From contig NZ_JBNIEU010000002.1 of NCBI RefSeq assembly GCF_049985285.1, positions 868,001 through 932,000 of the forward strand: a stretch of 64,000 nucleotides of DNA, given 5' to 3'. The notes beneath the pieces are model-generated. The model made no database searches. It worked only from the letters and a program-made list of their open reading frames with translations, and was not told where the DNA came from. Origin of the DNA: Aestuariirhabdus sp049985285. GTDB taxonomy: Bacteria; Pseudomonadota; Gammaproteobacteria; Pseudomonadales; Aestuariirhabdaceae. This document shows positions 7,988 through 16,000 of the stretch, piece after piece. Position 1 is the first letter of the stretch. Every line of letters begins with the position of its first letter. Both the position numbers and the translations under genes were made by a program.

Positions 7988-8416
7988 ATGGGGATGATGA
8001 TGGGGCGAGAGACACGTGTGGCGATTGCGGTGGTCGCCGGGGTTATCATCCTGATCGTACTGGCGATGAGCTGGTTTTCGGGGCGCGAAACGATTGTTGT
8101 GGACACTCCGGCGGAGCGGGTTGAACCCCTCGACCCGATATCCGCACCGGTTCCGGCCGATAAGTCCGGGGGGGCGGCACCGGTAGTTCCCGCACAGCTT
8201 GCAGCAGACGCTGACCCCGCGCTAACGGCAGCGGATGGGGTATCCCAGCAGAACGCGGGTTCATCCTCGGCGCCTGCTACCGGAGAGTCCCCGGAGACGA
8301 TTCGAATTATTGTCCGTGAGCCGCTAACCGTTGATGGTGTTGACGTCGAGAAGGCGCTAAAGGACAAGGTAATTATTAACGAAGACCAGGTAGTTGATAC
8401 CCCGGCTACCCAATAA
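7988..8416 (+). CDS. Small membrane-anchored protein of unknown function, first gene of the LemA/M48 operon
   Basis: This 142-residue protein has one membrane segment (about residues 10-28), then an Ala/Pro/Ser-rich low-complexity linker (about 45-100) and an acidic tail with a conserved-looking segment around IRIIVREPLTVDGVDVEKAL. I recognise no family. A single N-terminal anchor with an extracytoplasmic tail is the simplest reading. The start is uncertain because ATG codons cluster at 7988-8002 without a clear ribosome site. The stop is 14 nt before lemA, which suggests co-transcription with the lemA-M48 pair. Confidence 0.6.
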   Translation: MGMMMGRETRVAIAVVAGVIILIVLAMSWFSGRETIVVDTPAERVEPLDPISAPVPADKSGGAAPVVPAQLAADADPALTAADGVSQQNAGSSSAPATGESPETIRIIVREPLTVDGVDVEKALKDKVIINEDQVVDTPATQ

Positions 8417-8430
8417 CAGGAGTTTGGCAG

Positions 8431-9024
8431 ATGGAACTAAGCACTATTGTTACCCTGGCCGTTGCAGGAGCCGTGGTGCTCTACGTGGTCAGTATTTTTA
8501 ATGGCCTTGTGAGTCGTAAAAATCGTTATGAGAATGCGTTTGGGCAGATCTCAGTGCAGCTCAAGCGGCGCCATGATCTTATCCCCAATCTGGTTAACAC
8601 CGCCAAGGGCTATCTCAAGCACGAAAGCGAGACGCTGGAAAGGGTGATTCAGGCGCGAAATACGGCCGCTTCATTGCTACAGGCGATGGGGGGCAAACTC
8701 GATGGTAACGCGGTCAAGCAGCTGGCGGGTGCCGAAAGCGCACTGCTGGGAGCACTCCAGGGCTTGAGTGTGACCGTAGAGCAGTACCCGGACCTGAAGG
8801 CCGACGAAACCATGCACCGCCTGATGGAGGAGCTGCAAAGCACCGAGAATCGAGTTGCCAAGTCGCGCCAGTTTTATAACGACTCAGTGACTGTCTACAA
8901 CATCTATCGCGCCAGTTTTCCGCAGCTGATGTTTGCCGGGAGCTTTGGCCACCCGCAAGATGCGACCCTGTTGGAGTTCGATGACGCCGAACAGATTCAG
9001 CAGGCTCCCAACGTCTCATTCTGA
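8431..9024 (+). CDS. LemA family protein
   Basis: This 197-residue protein has an N-terminal membrane segment (about 5-25) and the LemA helical bundle, including NRYENAFGQISVQLKRRHDL, the family hallmark IPNLVNTAKGYLKHE, and NDSVTVYNIYRASFP near the C-terminus. LemA proteins are membrane-anchored coiled helices of unclear biochemical role. They are often encoded directly upstream of M48 or HtpX-like proteases, as here (26 nt gap). CAGGAG precedes the ATG. Confidence 0.92.
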   Translation: MELSTIVTLAVAGAVVLYVVSIFNGLVSRKNRYENAFGQISVQLKRRHDLIPNLVNTAKGYLKHESETLERVIQARNTAASLLQAMGGKLDGNAVKQLAGAESALLGALQGLSVTVEQYPDLKADETMHRLMEELQSTENRVAKSRQFYNDSVTVYNIYRASFPQLMFAGSFGHPQDATLLEFDDAEQIQQAPNVSF

Positions 9025-9050
9025 TACGTTTAAAGGGGAACGATCGCAAC

Positions 9051-10952
9051 GTGGACTTTTTTCAGGCGCAGGAGGACGCCAGGCGCAAAAGCGTCTGGCT
9101 AGTGATGTTAATGGGGACATCGGTGCTGAGTCTGGTGCTGCTTGCGTTTGTGATGATGGGGACAGTGTTGTGGTACGCGCAACAGGGCGTTCACCTCGCC
9201 CACTCCCTGAGTTTCTATCTAACCCCTGAGCTATTTTTAGCCTGTTTGGTGACGATCGGAGGCATCGTTTTGACAGGCTCCCTGATTAAACTGGTTCGCC
9301 TTGGGAAGGGCTCCGGTACCCTGATGCGTGCAATGGGCGGGCGCCAGCTAACAGGGGGTCCCGATGACCTGCGTGAGTTAGTGTTACGGAATCTGGTGGA
9401 GGAGATATCCATCGCCAGCGGCGCACCGGTCCCCCAGCTCTATATTCTGGATGACGAACCCGCCATTAACGCCTTTGCGGCAGGTTTCTCCCTCGACGAC
9501 GCAGCACTGGGTTTCACCCGGGGGTGTATCGAACGCCTCAGTCGGGATGAGCTGGAGGGGGTCGTGGCCCATGAGTTCAGCCACCTGGTGCACGGTGATA
9601 GCCGCCTGAATCTCAAACTCATGGGCGTGCTCCACGGTATTACCATGATCTCCAGCCTGGGGTACCAGATGCTGCGTAGCCAACGCTACCGTTCGAGCCG
9701 CAGCCGCAACGGTGCATCGCTATCCCTGGTGGGGGTAGGGTTGCTGGTTATTGGTTACAGTGGGGTGTTTTTTGCGGGCCTGATTCGCTCAGCGGTGTCA
9801 CGCCAGCGGGAGTTTCTGGCCGATGCCAGCGCCGTGCAATATACCCGCAATACCGGGGGCTTGGCCGATGCCCTAAAGCGAATTGGCGGCTACCCCCTCT
9901 CATCCACCCTTAATACCCCCTTAGCTGCCGACGCGGCCCATATGATGTTTTCCAAAGCCGTAAGCAGTTGGGTGGGCGGGTTGTTCGCAACTCACCCACC
10001 GTTGCCCCAGCGTATCACTCGCCTGGAGCCGCAGTGGCGTGGAGATTTTCTGGAAGGGGTTGGAGAGGTGCAGGGAATTGATGCGGCGACATCCGGTCTG
10101 GAAGCCGTTGCAGGTGTGACCGGGTTGGTTGCGGATAAAGCCCAGCTTGTCTCGCGGCGGGTAGGGCGTGCCGGTCCAGCGCAACGGGCCAGCGCGAGAC
10201 GGTTGCTGGATGAACTGCCCCAGCAGTTGCAGCAGTTGGCCCATCAGACGGATGGAGCGTTGGTTATCATTTGTGGGTTGCTGCTTGGGCGGGAGGGCGC
10301 GGTGCGTGAAAAACAGCTGCGTCTTCTGCGCAACGACTGGGGCTCGCAGCGTTTTGGAATCTTCTGCGATCATGTAAAGCTACTCGATGGTTTGCCTCGG
10401 CTACAGCGACTGCCGGTAGTGAACCTGGCACTGCCAGCTTTAAAACAACTGCCTGCCGATCAGAGGTCAACGGCGGCCCGAACGATTCAGCAGCTGATTG
10501 CTGCCGATGGCAAAATATCGTTGTTTGAATGGGCCTTGCAGGCCTTGGTGGTACAGCAGTTGCGCCCTGACTTGAAGGCGAATGCTCCGGTAAAGTTGGT
10601 TACGCAGCTACGACATCTGCGCCAGCTTTTCTCCTGGCTGGCACTTGCGGGGCGCTTGTCTTTGTCGCAAGCCTCGGAGCATTGTGCTGTGGCGTACGCG
10701 TCGCTGGAGGTAAAGGATGTCGGGGTTATTCCGGCTCAGCGCCTTAATCCCGCTGAGGTCACTCGTGCCCTGTTGGCTCTGGAGGCGCTCAGGCCGAGGG
10801 ACAAAAAACGCCTGCTGGACGCGTGCCAGGGGTTGGTGATGGCGGATGAAAAAGTGCTTGTCGAGGAGTTGGAGCTGCTGCGTACGATCGCCGAAATTCT
10901 CGGGTGTCCGCTACCGCTACTCGCTTTGATTGACCCGGCGAGGGGGGAGTGA
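9051..10952 (+). CDS. Membrane M48-family metalloprotease with C-terminal helical extension
   Basis: This 633-residue protein has membrane segments at about 20-42 and 62-82, and a further hydrophobic stretch near 225-250. The M48 zinc protease core has HEFSHLVHGD (HExxH, residues about 173-177), followed by the distal EFLADASAVQYTR that supplies the third ligand. The C-terminal 280 residues have no protease motifs. Their acidic helical repeats (AADGKISLFEWALQ, MADEKVLVEELELL) resemble TerB-like domains, which is inference. HtpX-type M48 enzymes degrade misfolded membrane proteins. The start is GTG at 9051 with AAAGGGGAA upstream. The 3' end overlaps the opposite-strand hydrolase by 36 bp. Confidence 0.85.
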   Translation: MDFFQAQEDARRKSVWLVMLMGTSVLSLVLLAFVMMGTVLWYAQQGVHLAHSLSFYLTPELFLACLVTIGGIVLTGSLIKLVRLGKGSGTLMRAMGGRQLTGGPDDLRELVLRNLVEEISIASGAPVPQLYILDDEPAINAFAAGFSLDDAALGFTRGCIERLSRDELEGVVAHEFSHLVHGDSRLNLKLMGVLHGITMISSLGYQMLRSQRYRSSRSRNGASLSLVGVGLLVIGYSGVFFAGLIRSAVSRQREFLADASAVQYTRNTGGLADALKRIGGYPLSSTLNTPLAADAAHMMFSKAVSSWVGGLFATHPPLPQRITRLEPQWRGDFLEGVGEVQGIDAATSGLEAVAGVTGLVADKAQLVSRRVGRAGPAQRASARRLLDELPQQLQQLAHQTDGALVIICGLLLGREGAVREKQLRLLRNDWGSQRFGIFCDHVKLLDGLPRLQRLPVVNLALPALKQLPADQRSTAARTIQQLIAADGKISLFEWALQALVVQQLRPDLKANAPVKLVTQLRHLRQLFSWLALAGRLSLSQASEHCAVAYASLEVKDVGVIPAQRLNPAEVTRALLALEALRPRDKKRLLDACQGLVMADEKVLVEELELLRTIAEILGCPLPLLALIDPARGE

Positions 10953-11801
10953 GACAGATCGTATCCAGTTGTCGATACGGGCCACCAAAACGGAGGGATC
11001 CCGGGCCCAGTTAAAGTGGTTGAGATGTGCAATACCCAGAGCGTCTCCGGAGAGGTGTTGATGGGTAATCTCTGCTGCTGCCAGCTTGTCGTAGAGTTTC
11101 ACCACCGCTTGCCGGGGAGCCATCCAATCCTCTTCGAATGAGATCGCGAGCACCGGCAGTGTCACGGCTGTCAGTTTCTCCTCCAGTGAGGTTCCCCGTC
11201 GTTTGAGTTTGTAGTTACCGGTACGCGCGCAGTGCGCCCACTCCTTGATCAGTTGCCGGGCTTCTCGGCCCCCAAACCCAAGTTTCTTGCCGGGAAGGTA
11301 GCCCAGCAGCTGACTCAGGAAGCTGAGGAACTGGGTGGCTAAAAGAAGGCGCAATGGCCGCGCATAGCCTTTGTAATGGATACTGCAGGCTGCAATCAAG
11401 ATCATGCCGGCAACCTGCTCAGAGTTTTCGGCCAGGAAGAGGGTGTTGAGTTGCCCACCAAGGCTGTGGCCCATCAGATAGATGGGGCTGTCGGGGCACT
11501 GTTGGCGCAGGCAGTTGATCAGCTCGGGCCACTCCTGCTCCAGCATCTCCTCATAGCCGAAATTGACTTTGCGCGAGGCGCGAACCGAACTTGCACCAAT
11601 GCCGCGCAGGTCTGCGGTAGCGGCGTGAAGGCCCGCGGCGCACAAGGCTTCGGCGAGGGGCTGGTAGTAGTCGGCCGCCACCCCCATTGCGGGCATGCAC
11701 AGCACGACGGGTGCCTGTGCCTCGCCATCGCTGCGATACAGCGTGAGGGTATTCTCACTTCCATCGGCCGTTATAATTGGAATCGCAGTGGCATTGCTCA
11801 T
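10917..11801 (-). CDS. Alpha/beta hydrolase family protein
   Basis: This 294-residue protein has the alpha/beta hydrolase fold. The nucleophile elbow is GHSLGG (about residue 118), with an oxyanion region around PAMGVAADYYQPLA, an acid candidate in SFEEDWMAP and a late histidine in IAHLNHFNWARDPS. There is no signal peptide, so it is likely cytoplasmic. Closest in pattern to serine aminopeptidase S33 or YheT-like esterases. The substrate is unknown. It is transcribed against the M48 protease gene and overlaps its end by 36 bp. Confidence 0.82.
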   Translation of the reverse strand: MSNATAIPIITADGSENTLTLYRSDGEAQAPVVLCMPAMGVAADYYQPLAEALCAAGLHAATADLRGIGASSVRASRKVNFGYEEMLEQEWPELINCLRQQCPDSPIYLMGHSLGGQLNTLFLAENSEQVAGMILIAACSIHYKGYARPLRLLLATQFLSFLSQLLGYLPGKKLGFGGREARQLIKEWAHCARTGNYKLKRRGTSLEEKLTAVTLPVLAISFEEDWMAPRQAVVKLYDKLAAAEITHQHLSGDALGIAHLNHFNWARDPSVLVARIDNWIRSVSLPPRRVNQSE

Positions 11802-11974
11802 GGCTTATTTCGCGCTGTGTGGGGTTTTTTTATGCTGTTTTACTATAACAGCGAAAGAGGGTAAGTCGAGCCCTCCTACTTGAGGCTAGCGAAAGGGAGT
11901 GTCATATTCCGATAGCTGGGTCACAACCATATTAGTTGTCGATAGGATCGACTTTAAAAGGGAGCGCTGGGACG

Positions 11975-12829
11975 ATGTCGAATGGCGGGCAGGGGTTAAT
12001 TGAAGTTACGAAGTTGCAGCAACAGATCGGGAACCCCGACTGGGTTATTTTTGATTGCCGGTTTTCGTTGGCCGATAAAGACTATGGCTCCCGGGCCTTT
12101 CAGCAGGGGCATATTCCCGGGGCCCACTACGCTGATCTCGAGCAGCACCTTTCTGCCCCGCTTGGTTCAGGCCAGAAAGGGCGCCACCCGCTGCCCGATG
12201 TGGATGCGCTGACGCAGTTTTTGCAAGGGTGCGGCCTCGGCAATGATTCCAGAGTAGTGGTTTACGATGATGGAAACGGTGCCATGGCGGCCAGGCTATG
12301 GTGGCTGCTGCGGTATCTGGGTATAGAGTCCGTATTCCTCCTGAACGGTGGCTATGGGGCTTGGCAAGCAGCGGGGGCAGAGGTTACCCAGGCGCAAACA
12401 GATGCGGCACAACCGGCTAGCCCCCTGATGGTTAAGGCCAATTTACAGATGGTGGTCACGGCCGAGGATATTCTGGAGCAGCTCGATAGTGGGCGCTTTA
12501 CTTTGTTGGATGCTCGGGCAGGGGTTCGTTTTCGGGGCGAGCAGGAGCCCATCGACCCTGTTGCGGGGCATATCCCCGGCGCGCACTGTTACCCCTTCGA
12601 AGAGAACCTGGGGCGCGATGGCCGCTTCAAGTCAGCAGCCGAGCTTCGTCAGCGCTTTAGCTCGCTGCCAAGCGACTCCTCCGAGACGATATGCTACTGC
12701 GGCTCGGGGGTTACCGCCTGCCATAACCTGTTCGCGCTGGAACTCGCAGGGTTTCCGGTGGCCAGGCTGTACCCCGGTTCATGGAGTGAGTGGATTACGG
12801 ATACCTCGCGGCCCCTTGCGACCGGTTGA
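11975..12829 (+). CDS. Two-domain sulfurtransferase (rhodanese / 3-mercaptopyruvate sulfurtransferase, SseA-like)
   Basis: This 284-residue protein contains two rhodanese domains. The N-terminal inactive one includes FDCRFSLADKDYG and GHIPGAHYADLEQH. The C-terminal one carries the active-site loop CYCGSGVTACHN. The CGSGVTA loop is typical of 3-mercaptopyruvate sulfurtransferases such as SseA, whereas thiosulfate sulfurtransferases usually have CRKGVTA. It transfers sulfane sulfur to a thiol or cyanide acceptor. A TTG at 11936 is in frame, but the ATG at 11975 has AAAAGGGAG at the right distance and fits the family length, so it is used. Confidence 0.87.
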   Translation: MSNGGQGLIEVTKLQQQIGNPDWVIFDCRFSLADKDYGSRAFQQGHIPGAHYADLEQHLSAPLGSGQKGRHPLPDVDALTQFLQGCGLGNDSRVVVYDDGNGAMAARLWWLLRYLGIESVFLLNGGYGAWQAAGAEVTQAQTDAAQPASPLMVKANLQMVVTAEDILEQLDSGRFTLLDARAGVRFRGEQEPIDPVAGHIPGAHCYPFEENLGRDGRFKSAAELRQRFSSLPSDSSETICYCGSGVTACHNLFALELAGFPVARLYPGSWSEWITDTSRPLATG

Positions 12830-12919
12830 TCCCTGTACCACACTGTTGAGGTGGGAACTGTTGGCAGGTTTGTCGGAGTTTTTTACAGTGTTGATCCAGT
12901 CCCGGCATGATTGTTTTCT

Positions 12920-12949
12920 AACCTGCTGATCAGGTTGTAGATTTTTTTA
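12920..12949 (+). terminator. Weak hairpin terminator after the sulfurtransferase
   Basis: A 6-bp stem AACCTG/CAGGTT with loop CTGAT is followed by GTAGA and then seven T residues. The T-run is offset from the stem, so efficiency is uncertain. Confidence 0.4.
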
Positions 12950-13056
12950 CTGGAGCATTTATTGCAGCGATATCTGCAGCCAGTGGCGTATCGCGTTTTG
13001 AGCGGCCAGTGGCGCGGTAGTTTGGTCGAAAGCGGCCATAACGGAAGAAAGTGATC

Positions 13057-13680
13057 ATGGAATCGAGATCTAACAAAAATACGCAGCCTTCCAATACAGC
13101 CCCTGCGGGCGCTGCTGCTCCTCGCCGGGATTTTTTGCGTAAGTCGCTAATCGGGGCGACGCCGTTTATCCTAACGGCGGTCAGTCGCCCGGTATTGGGT
13201 AACCAGTGCACGGTGTCCGGTATGATGTCGGGCAATCTTTCTGCTCCGGGTGAACCCCAGGTGTGCGCCGGTTTGACCCCGGGCTTTTGGAAAAACCACC
13301 TGATGGACTGGCCGCAGCCCTACACACCGGGAGAGCTCCCGAGCGGCAGGTTACGCGTAAACAACGGAAGACAGGCACCGGCTCTGGAAGGGGGCACGTT
13401 GTTCAACGATGTGTTTAGTTATAGATCCGGCTATTTTGACGATGAGCCAGCGCCCTCCATGCTTGAGGTGATGCAAAAAGAGGGGCACGACGACCGCTAT
13501 CGACTGGGTGCCCACGCCGTGGCCGCGCTGTTGAATTCGGTCTATTTTGCCGTCGAGAGGGGTGTCAGCTTTGGTTACACTGCTGATGATATCCTTAGTT
13601 ACTGGAATCAGGGCGTAGGACCTGGAGGCAGCGACCTTAAAGAGTTTTACGAAATGCTGAATCAGCGGGGTTACGGTTGA
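13057..13680 (+). CDS. Tat-type exported protein, probable substrate of the HPr-rel-A operon
   Basis: This 207-residue protein has a twin-arginine motif, PRRDFLRK (R23, R24), followed by a hydrophobic stretch (SLIGATPFILTAV), so Tat export is likely. Two cysteines lie near 51 and 70. The mature part carries CAGLTPGFWKNHLMDWP, similar to the TxGYWKNH motifs of some bacterial surface proteins, and ends NQRGYG. No enzyme motif is visible. The ATG at 13057 fits the GGAAG site better than an in-frame GTG at 13051. Its stop overlaps the TTG of the PqqD-like gene, so it is translationally coupled to the modification genes. I infer that it is their substrate. This is unproven. Confidence 0.75.
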   Translation: MESRSNKNTQPSNTAPAGAAAPRRDFLRKSLIGATPFILTAVSRPVLGNQCTVSGMMSGNLSAPGEPQVCAGLTPGFWKNHLMDWPQPYTPGELPSGRLRVNNGRQAPALEGGTLFNDVFSYRSGYFDDEPAPSMLEVMQKEGHDDRYRLGAHAVAALLNSVYFAVERGVSFGYTADDILSYWNQGVGPGGSDLKEFYEMLNQRGYG

Positions 13681-13946
13681 GCCCCGTAGAGTTCAATTCG
13701 CTGGTGCTTGATCCCCGTATTCATCTCTGTTCCCTGGATGATCAGGTCGTCGCTTATAATCTTGGCAGTGGAAATACGCACCTGCTCGAGGGCGAGGCGG
13801 CAGATCTCATAACGCGGCTCGCAGAGGGGCCGATCTCTCTGGCTTCGCTGCAACAGCTAAACCTGTCTGGCTTGCAAATTCCCCTGTCCCGCTTGATTAT
13901 GGAGTTGGAGTATTTGGGGATTGTCAGAGCCAGGGAATGCGAATAA
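13677..13946 (+). CDS. PqqD-like protein of the HPr-rel-A system
   Basis: This 89-residue protein has the PqqD winged-helix-like fold pattern: DQVVAYNLGSGNTHLLEGEAADL followed in the second half by helices ending in LIMELEYLGIVRARE. PqqD-fold proteins (RiPP recognition elements) bind peptide leaders and present them to modifying enzymes. It matches the PqqD family subgroup found with HprK-related kinase A. The TTG start overlaps the upstream stop (TTGA) and its own end overlaps the kinase start by 10 bp. These overlaps support a single functional unit. Confidence 0.82.
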   Translation: MSPVEFNSLVLDPRIHLCSLDDQVVAYNLGSGNTHLLEGEAADLITRLAEGPISLASLQQLNLSGLQIPLSRLIMELEYLGIVRARECE

Positions 13947-14875
13947 CAGACCTCCAGCAGCATCAGTTAGATTCAGCGCTACGAGACCAGGGGGTCTGGT
14001 TGCAGGCGCCCCCTTTCCTGTTCCACCTTCGCAGTACCGAACCCGCCCTTGCCGAGGGGGTTGCCCGGCTTTATGGGGATTACCCCGTCGCCCTGGAGGG
14101 GGATTGGGCCGATTTTCATATTAGCGTTCGAGCAGGCAACGGGTGGCGCAGATGGGTGCGACCCCAGGTGAATTTTTTTCTGGACCGTCTTCGTCCCTTT
14201 AAGCCACTGCCGGGAAACCAGGCTTTTCCTCTGCTGGAGTGGGGCCTGAACTGGTGTGTCGCCAACCATATGCACCGCTACCTGATATTACACTGCGCCG
14301 TGGTGGCCCGTGGGGATGAGGCATTGTTACTACCCGGCGCTTCCGGTAATGGCAAAAGCACCCTGTGCGCGGCGTTGGTGGCCCGAGGCTGGAGGCTGCT
14401 TTCTGATGAGCTGGCGCTGGTCGACCCCCGGACCCGGCGGGTGCAGCCTTTTGTGCGTCCCATCAGTTTAAAGAACCGCTCCATCGATGTGATCCGCGAA
14501 TTTGCTCCGCAGATGGTGATGAGCGAGGTGGTCAACGACACCCAAAAGGGGAGTGTGGCCCATGTAAAAGCACCGCTTGATGCCGTGCTCAGGGGAGGTG
14601 AATCGGCGGCGGTCCGCTGGATACTGTTTCCCCGCTACGCCCGTGAAAGTGAAACGGTCATCACCCGGGTACGCCGGGGCACCGCGATGATGTACCTGCA
14701 ACAGCAGGCGTTTAATTATCAGCTGCACGGGGTTGCCGGTTTCGATACCTTAACGGAGCTGGTCAGGCAGAGCACCTGCCACCAACTGACCTACTCGTCC
14801 CTTGAGGAGGTGGCGGCCCTGTTGGTTGAGGGCGTGCCCGCCGGGATTGATACTCTGGAGGCGACCCTTGGATAA
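13937..14875 (+). CDS. HprK-related kinase A (HPr-rel-A system)
   Basis: This 312-residue cytoplasmic protein has a P-loop LPGASGNGKSTLCAAL (about residues 131-146), followed by LLSDELALVD at about 155-164, as in HPr serine kinase/phosphorylase C-terminal domains. The rest matches the HprK-related kinase A family. No HPr protein gene lies nearby, so the target is probably not HPr. HprK-like kinases in some RiPP clusters phosphorylate the precursor peptide, which is the nearest precedent. The start overlaps the PqqD-like gene by 10 bp and the end overlaps the nucleotidyltransferase by 8 bp. Confidence 0.87.
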   Translation: MRITDLQQHQLDSALRDQGVWLQAPPFLFHLRSTEPALAEGVARLYGDYPVALEGDWADFHISVRAGNGWRRWVRPQVNFFLDRLRPFKPLPGNQAFPLLEWGLNWCVANHMHRYLILHCAVVARGDEALLLPGASGNGKSTLCAALVARGWRLLSDELALVDPRTRRVQPFVRPISLKNRSIDVIREFAPQMVMSEVVNDTQKGSVAHVKAPLDAVLRGGESAAVRWILFPRYARESETVITRVRRGTAMMYLQQQAFNYQLHGVAGFDTLTELVRQSTCHQLTYSSLEEVAALLVEGVPAGIDTLEATLG

Positions 14876-15938
14876 CCTGTTGCTGGATGTGCTGAGCCAG
14901 CGCCTGACCTTGGCTGAACTGACCACACAGCAGTGGGACCGTCTGCTCAGGAGCGCTCGCGAAGCAGAGGTTACGGGGCGGATACAGCGTCTGCGGACAG
15001 AGGAGAGTAGCGAAGAGGGATTGCCAGGGTTTGTCCGTCACCAGCTTGATAGCGCCGCGGTTCAGATGGCGGCCCAACACAGAGCAGTTTTGTATGAGGT
15101 GGAGCATCTCGAGAAAATTTTTAACGATGCCGGCATCCCGCACATTTACCTGAAAGGCGCTGCGTATCTATTGGCGGGCAGCGCCAACTCCCAGGGGCGC
15201 CTGTTTTCAGATATTGACCTGCTGGTGCCTGAGTCGGACCTGCACAAGGCGGAACAGGAGCTGCGCGATCAGGGTTGGGTCTCGACCCATGCAAACGCCT
15301 ATGATCAGCAATATTATCGCCGCTTTATGCATGAGCTACCCCCGATGGTGCATGTAAAACGGGGTACCGTACTGGATCTGCACCACAATATCTTACCCCG
15401 TACGGCACGCCACCTACCGGATGCAGAGCAACTGTTTGCGACGGCCGTTACCCTTGCCGGGGGGGCCAAAGTGCCAGATGGGGTCGATCGATTGCTGCAC
15501 TGTGCGTCCCATCTCTTTCACGAAGGCGAGGTCAAGCAGGGGGTTCGAGGATTGGTCGATATCGACCTGCTCTACCGGGAGCTGTCTCAGCAACAGCGGC
15601 AACAACTATTGGGCAGGGCAGAGCAGCTCCATCTGCAGCGATCCCTCTACTACGGGTTACGTTACAGCGAGCGTTACCTGTCGACCCCTATTGATGAAGC
15701 TATTCGTAGACAGCTCAGCCTGATTGCCCCCGGAGCGCCGGCCAGGATAGCGATGGATTGGTTTTACTACAGTGTGTTCAACATAGCCGCGGAGGAGCCG
15801 GTCTCTGCGCGTCACTTAGTCAGTGAGTTTATGGTTTATCTTCGAGGTCATTACTTGCGCATGCCACTGTATCGTTTATTACCTCACCTGCTGATCAAGG
15901 GAATAAAACCACTGCAAAAACAACAAGCCAGAGCCTGA
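14868..15938 (+). CDS. Nucleotidyltransferase family protein (NTP_transf_5 type)
   Basis: This 356-residue protein is of the uncharacterised nucleotidyltransferase family often found beside HprK-related kinase A and PqqD-like genes. The nucleotidyltransferase core is visible at IYLKGAAYLL followed by GRLFSDIDLLV, with the metal-binding DxD. A later VLDLHHNILPR fits the family. The donor and acceptor are unknown. An AMP or other nucleotidyl group could be attached to the exported protein or a sugar. The start is TTG at 14868 with GGAGG 5 nt upstream. An upstream ATG at 14802 is in frame but lies deep in the kinase gene and is less likely. Confidence 0.82.
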   Translation: MDNLLLDVLSQRLTLAELTTQQWDRLLRSAREAEVTGRIQRLRTEESSEEGLPGFVRHQLDSAAVQMAAQHRAVLYEVEHLEKIFNDAGIPHIYLKGAAYLLAGSANSQGRLFSDIDLLVPESDLHKAEQELRDQGWVSTHANAYDQQYYRRFMHELPPMVHVKRGTVLDLHHNILPRTARHLPDAEQLFATAVTLAGGAKVPDGVDRLLHCASHLFHEGEVKQGVRGLVDIDLLYRELSQQQRQQLLGRAEQLHLQRSLYYGLRYSERYLSTPIDEAIRRQLSLIAPGAPARIAMDWFYYSVFNIAAEEPVSARHLVSEFMVYLRGHYLRMPLYRLLPHLLIKGIKPLQKQQARA

Positions 15939-16000
15939 TCGCACTATACTGGAGTTGAGTTGCAATCAGGGAATGAATCGATGGCACAAAGGTGTAGTGA

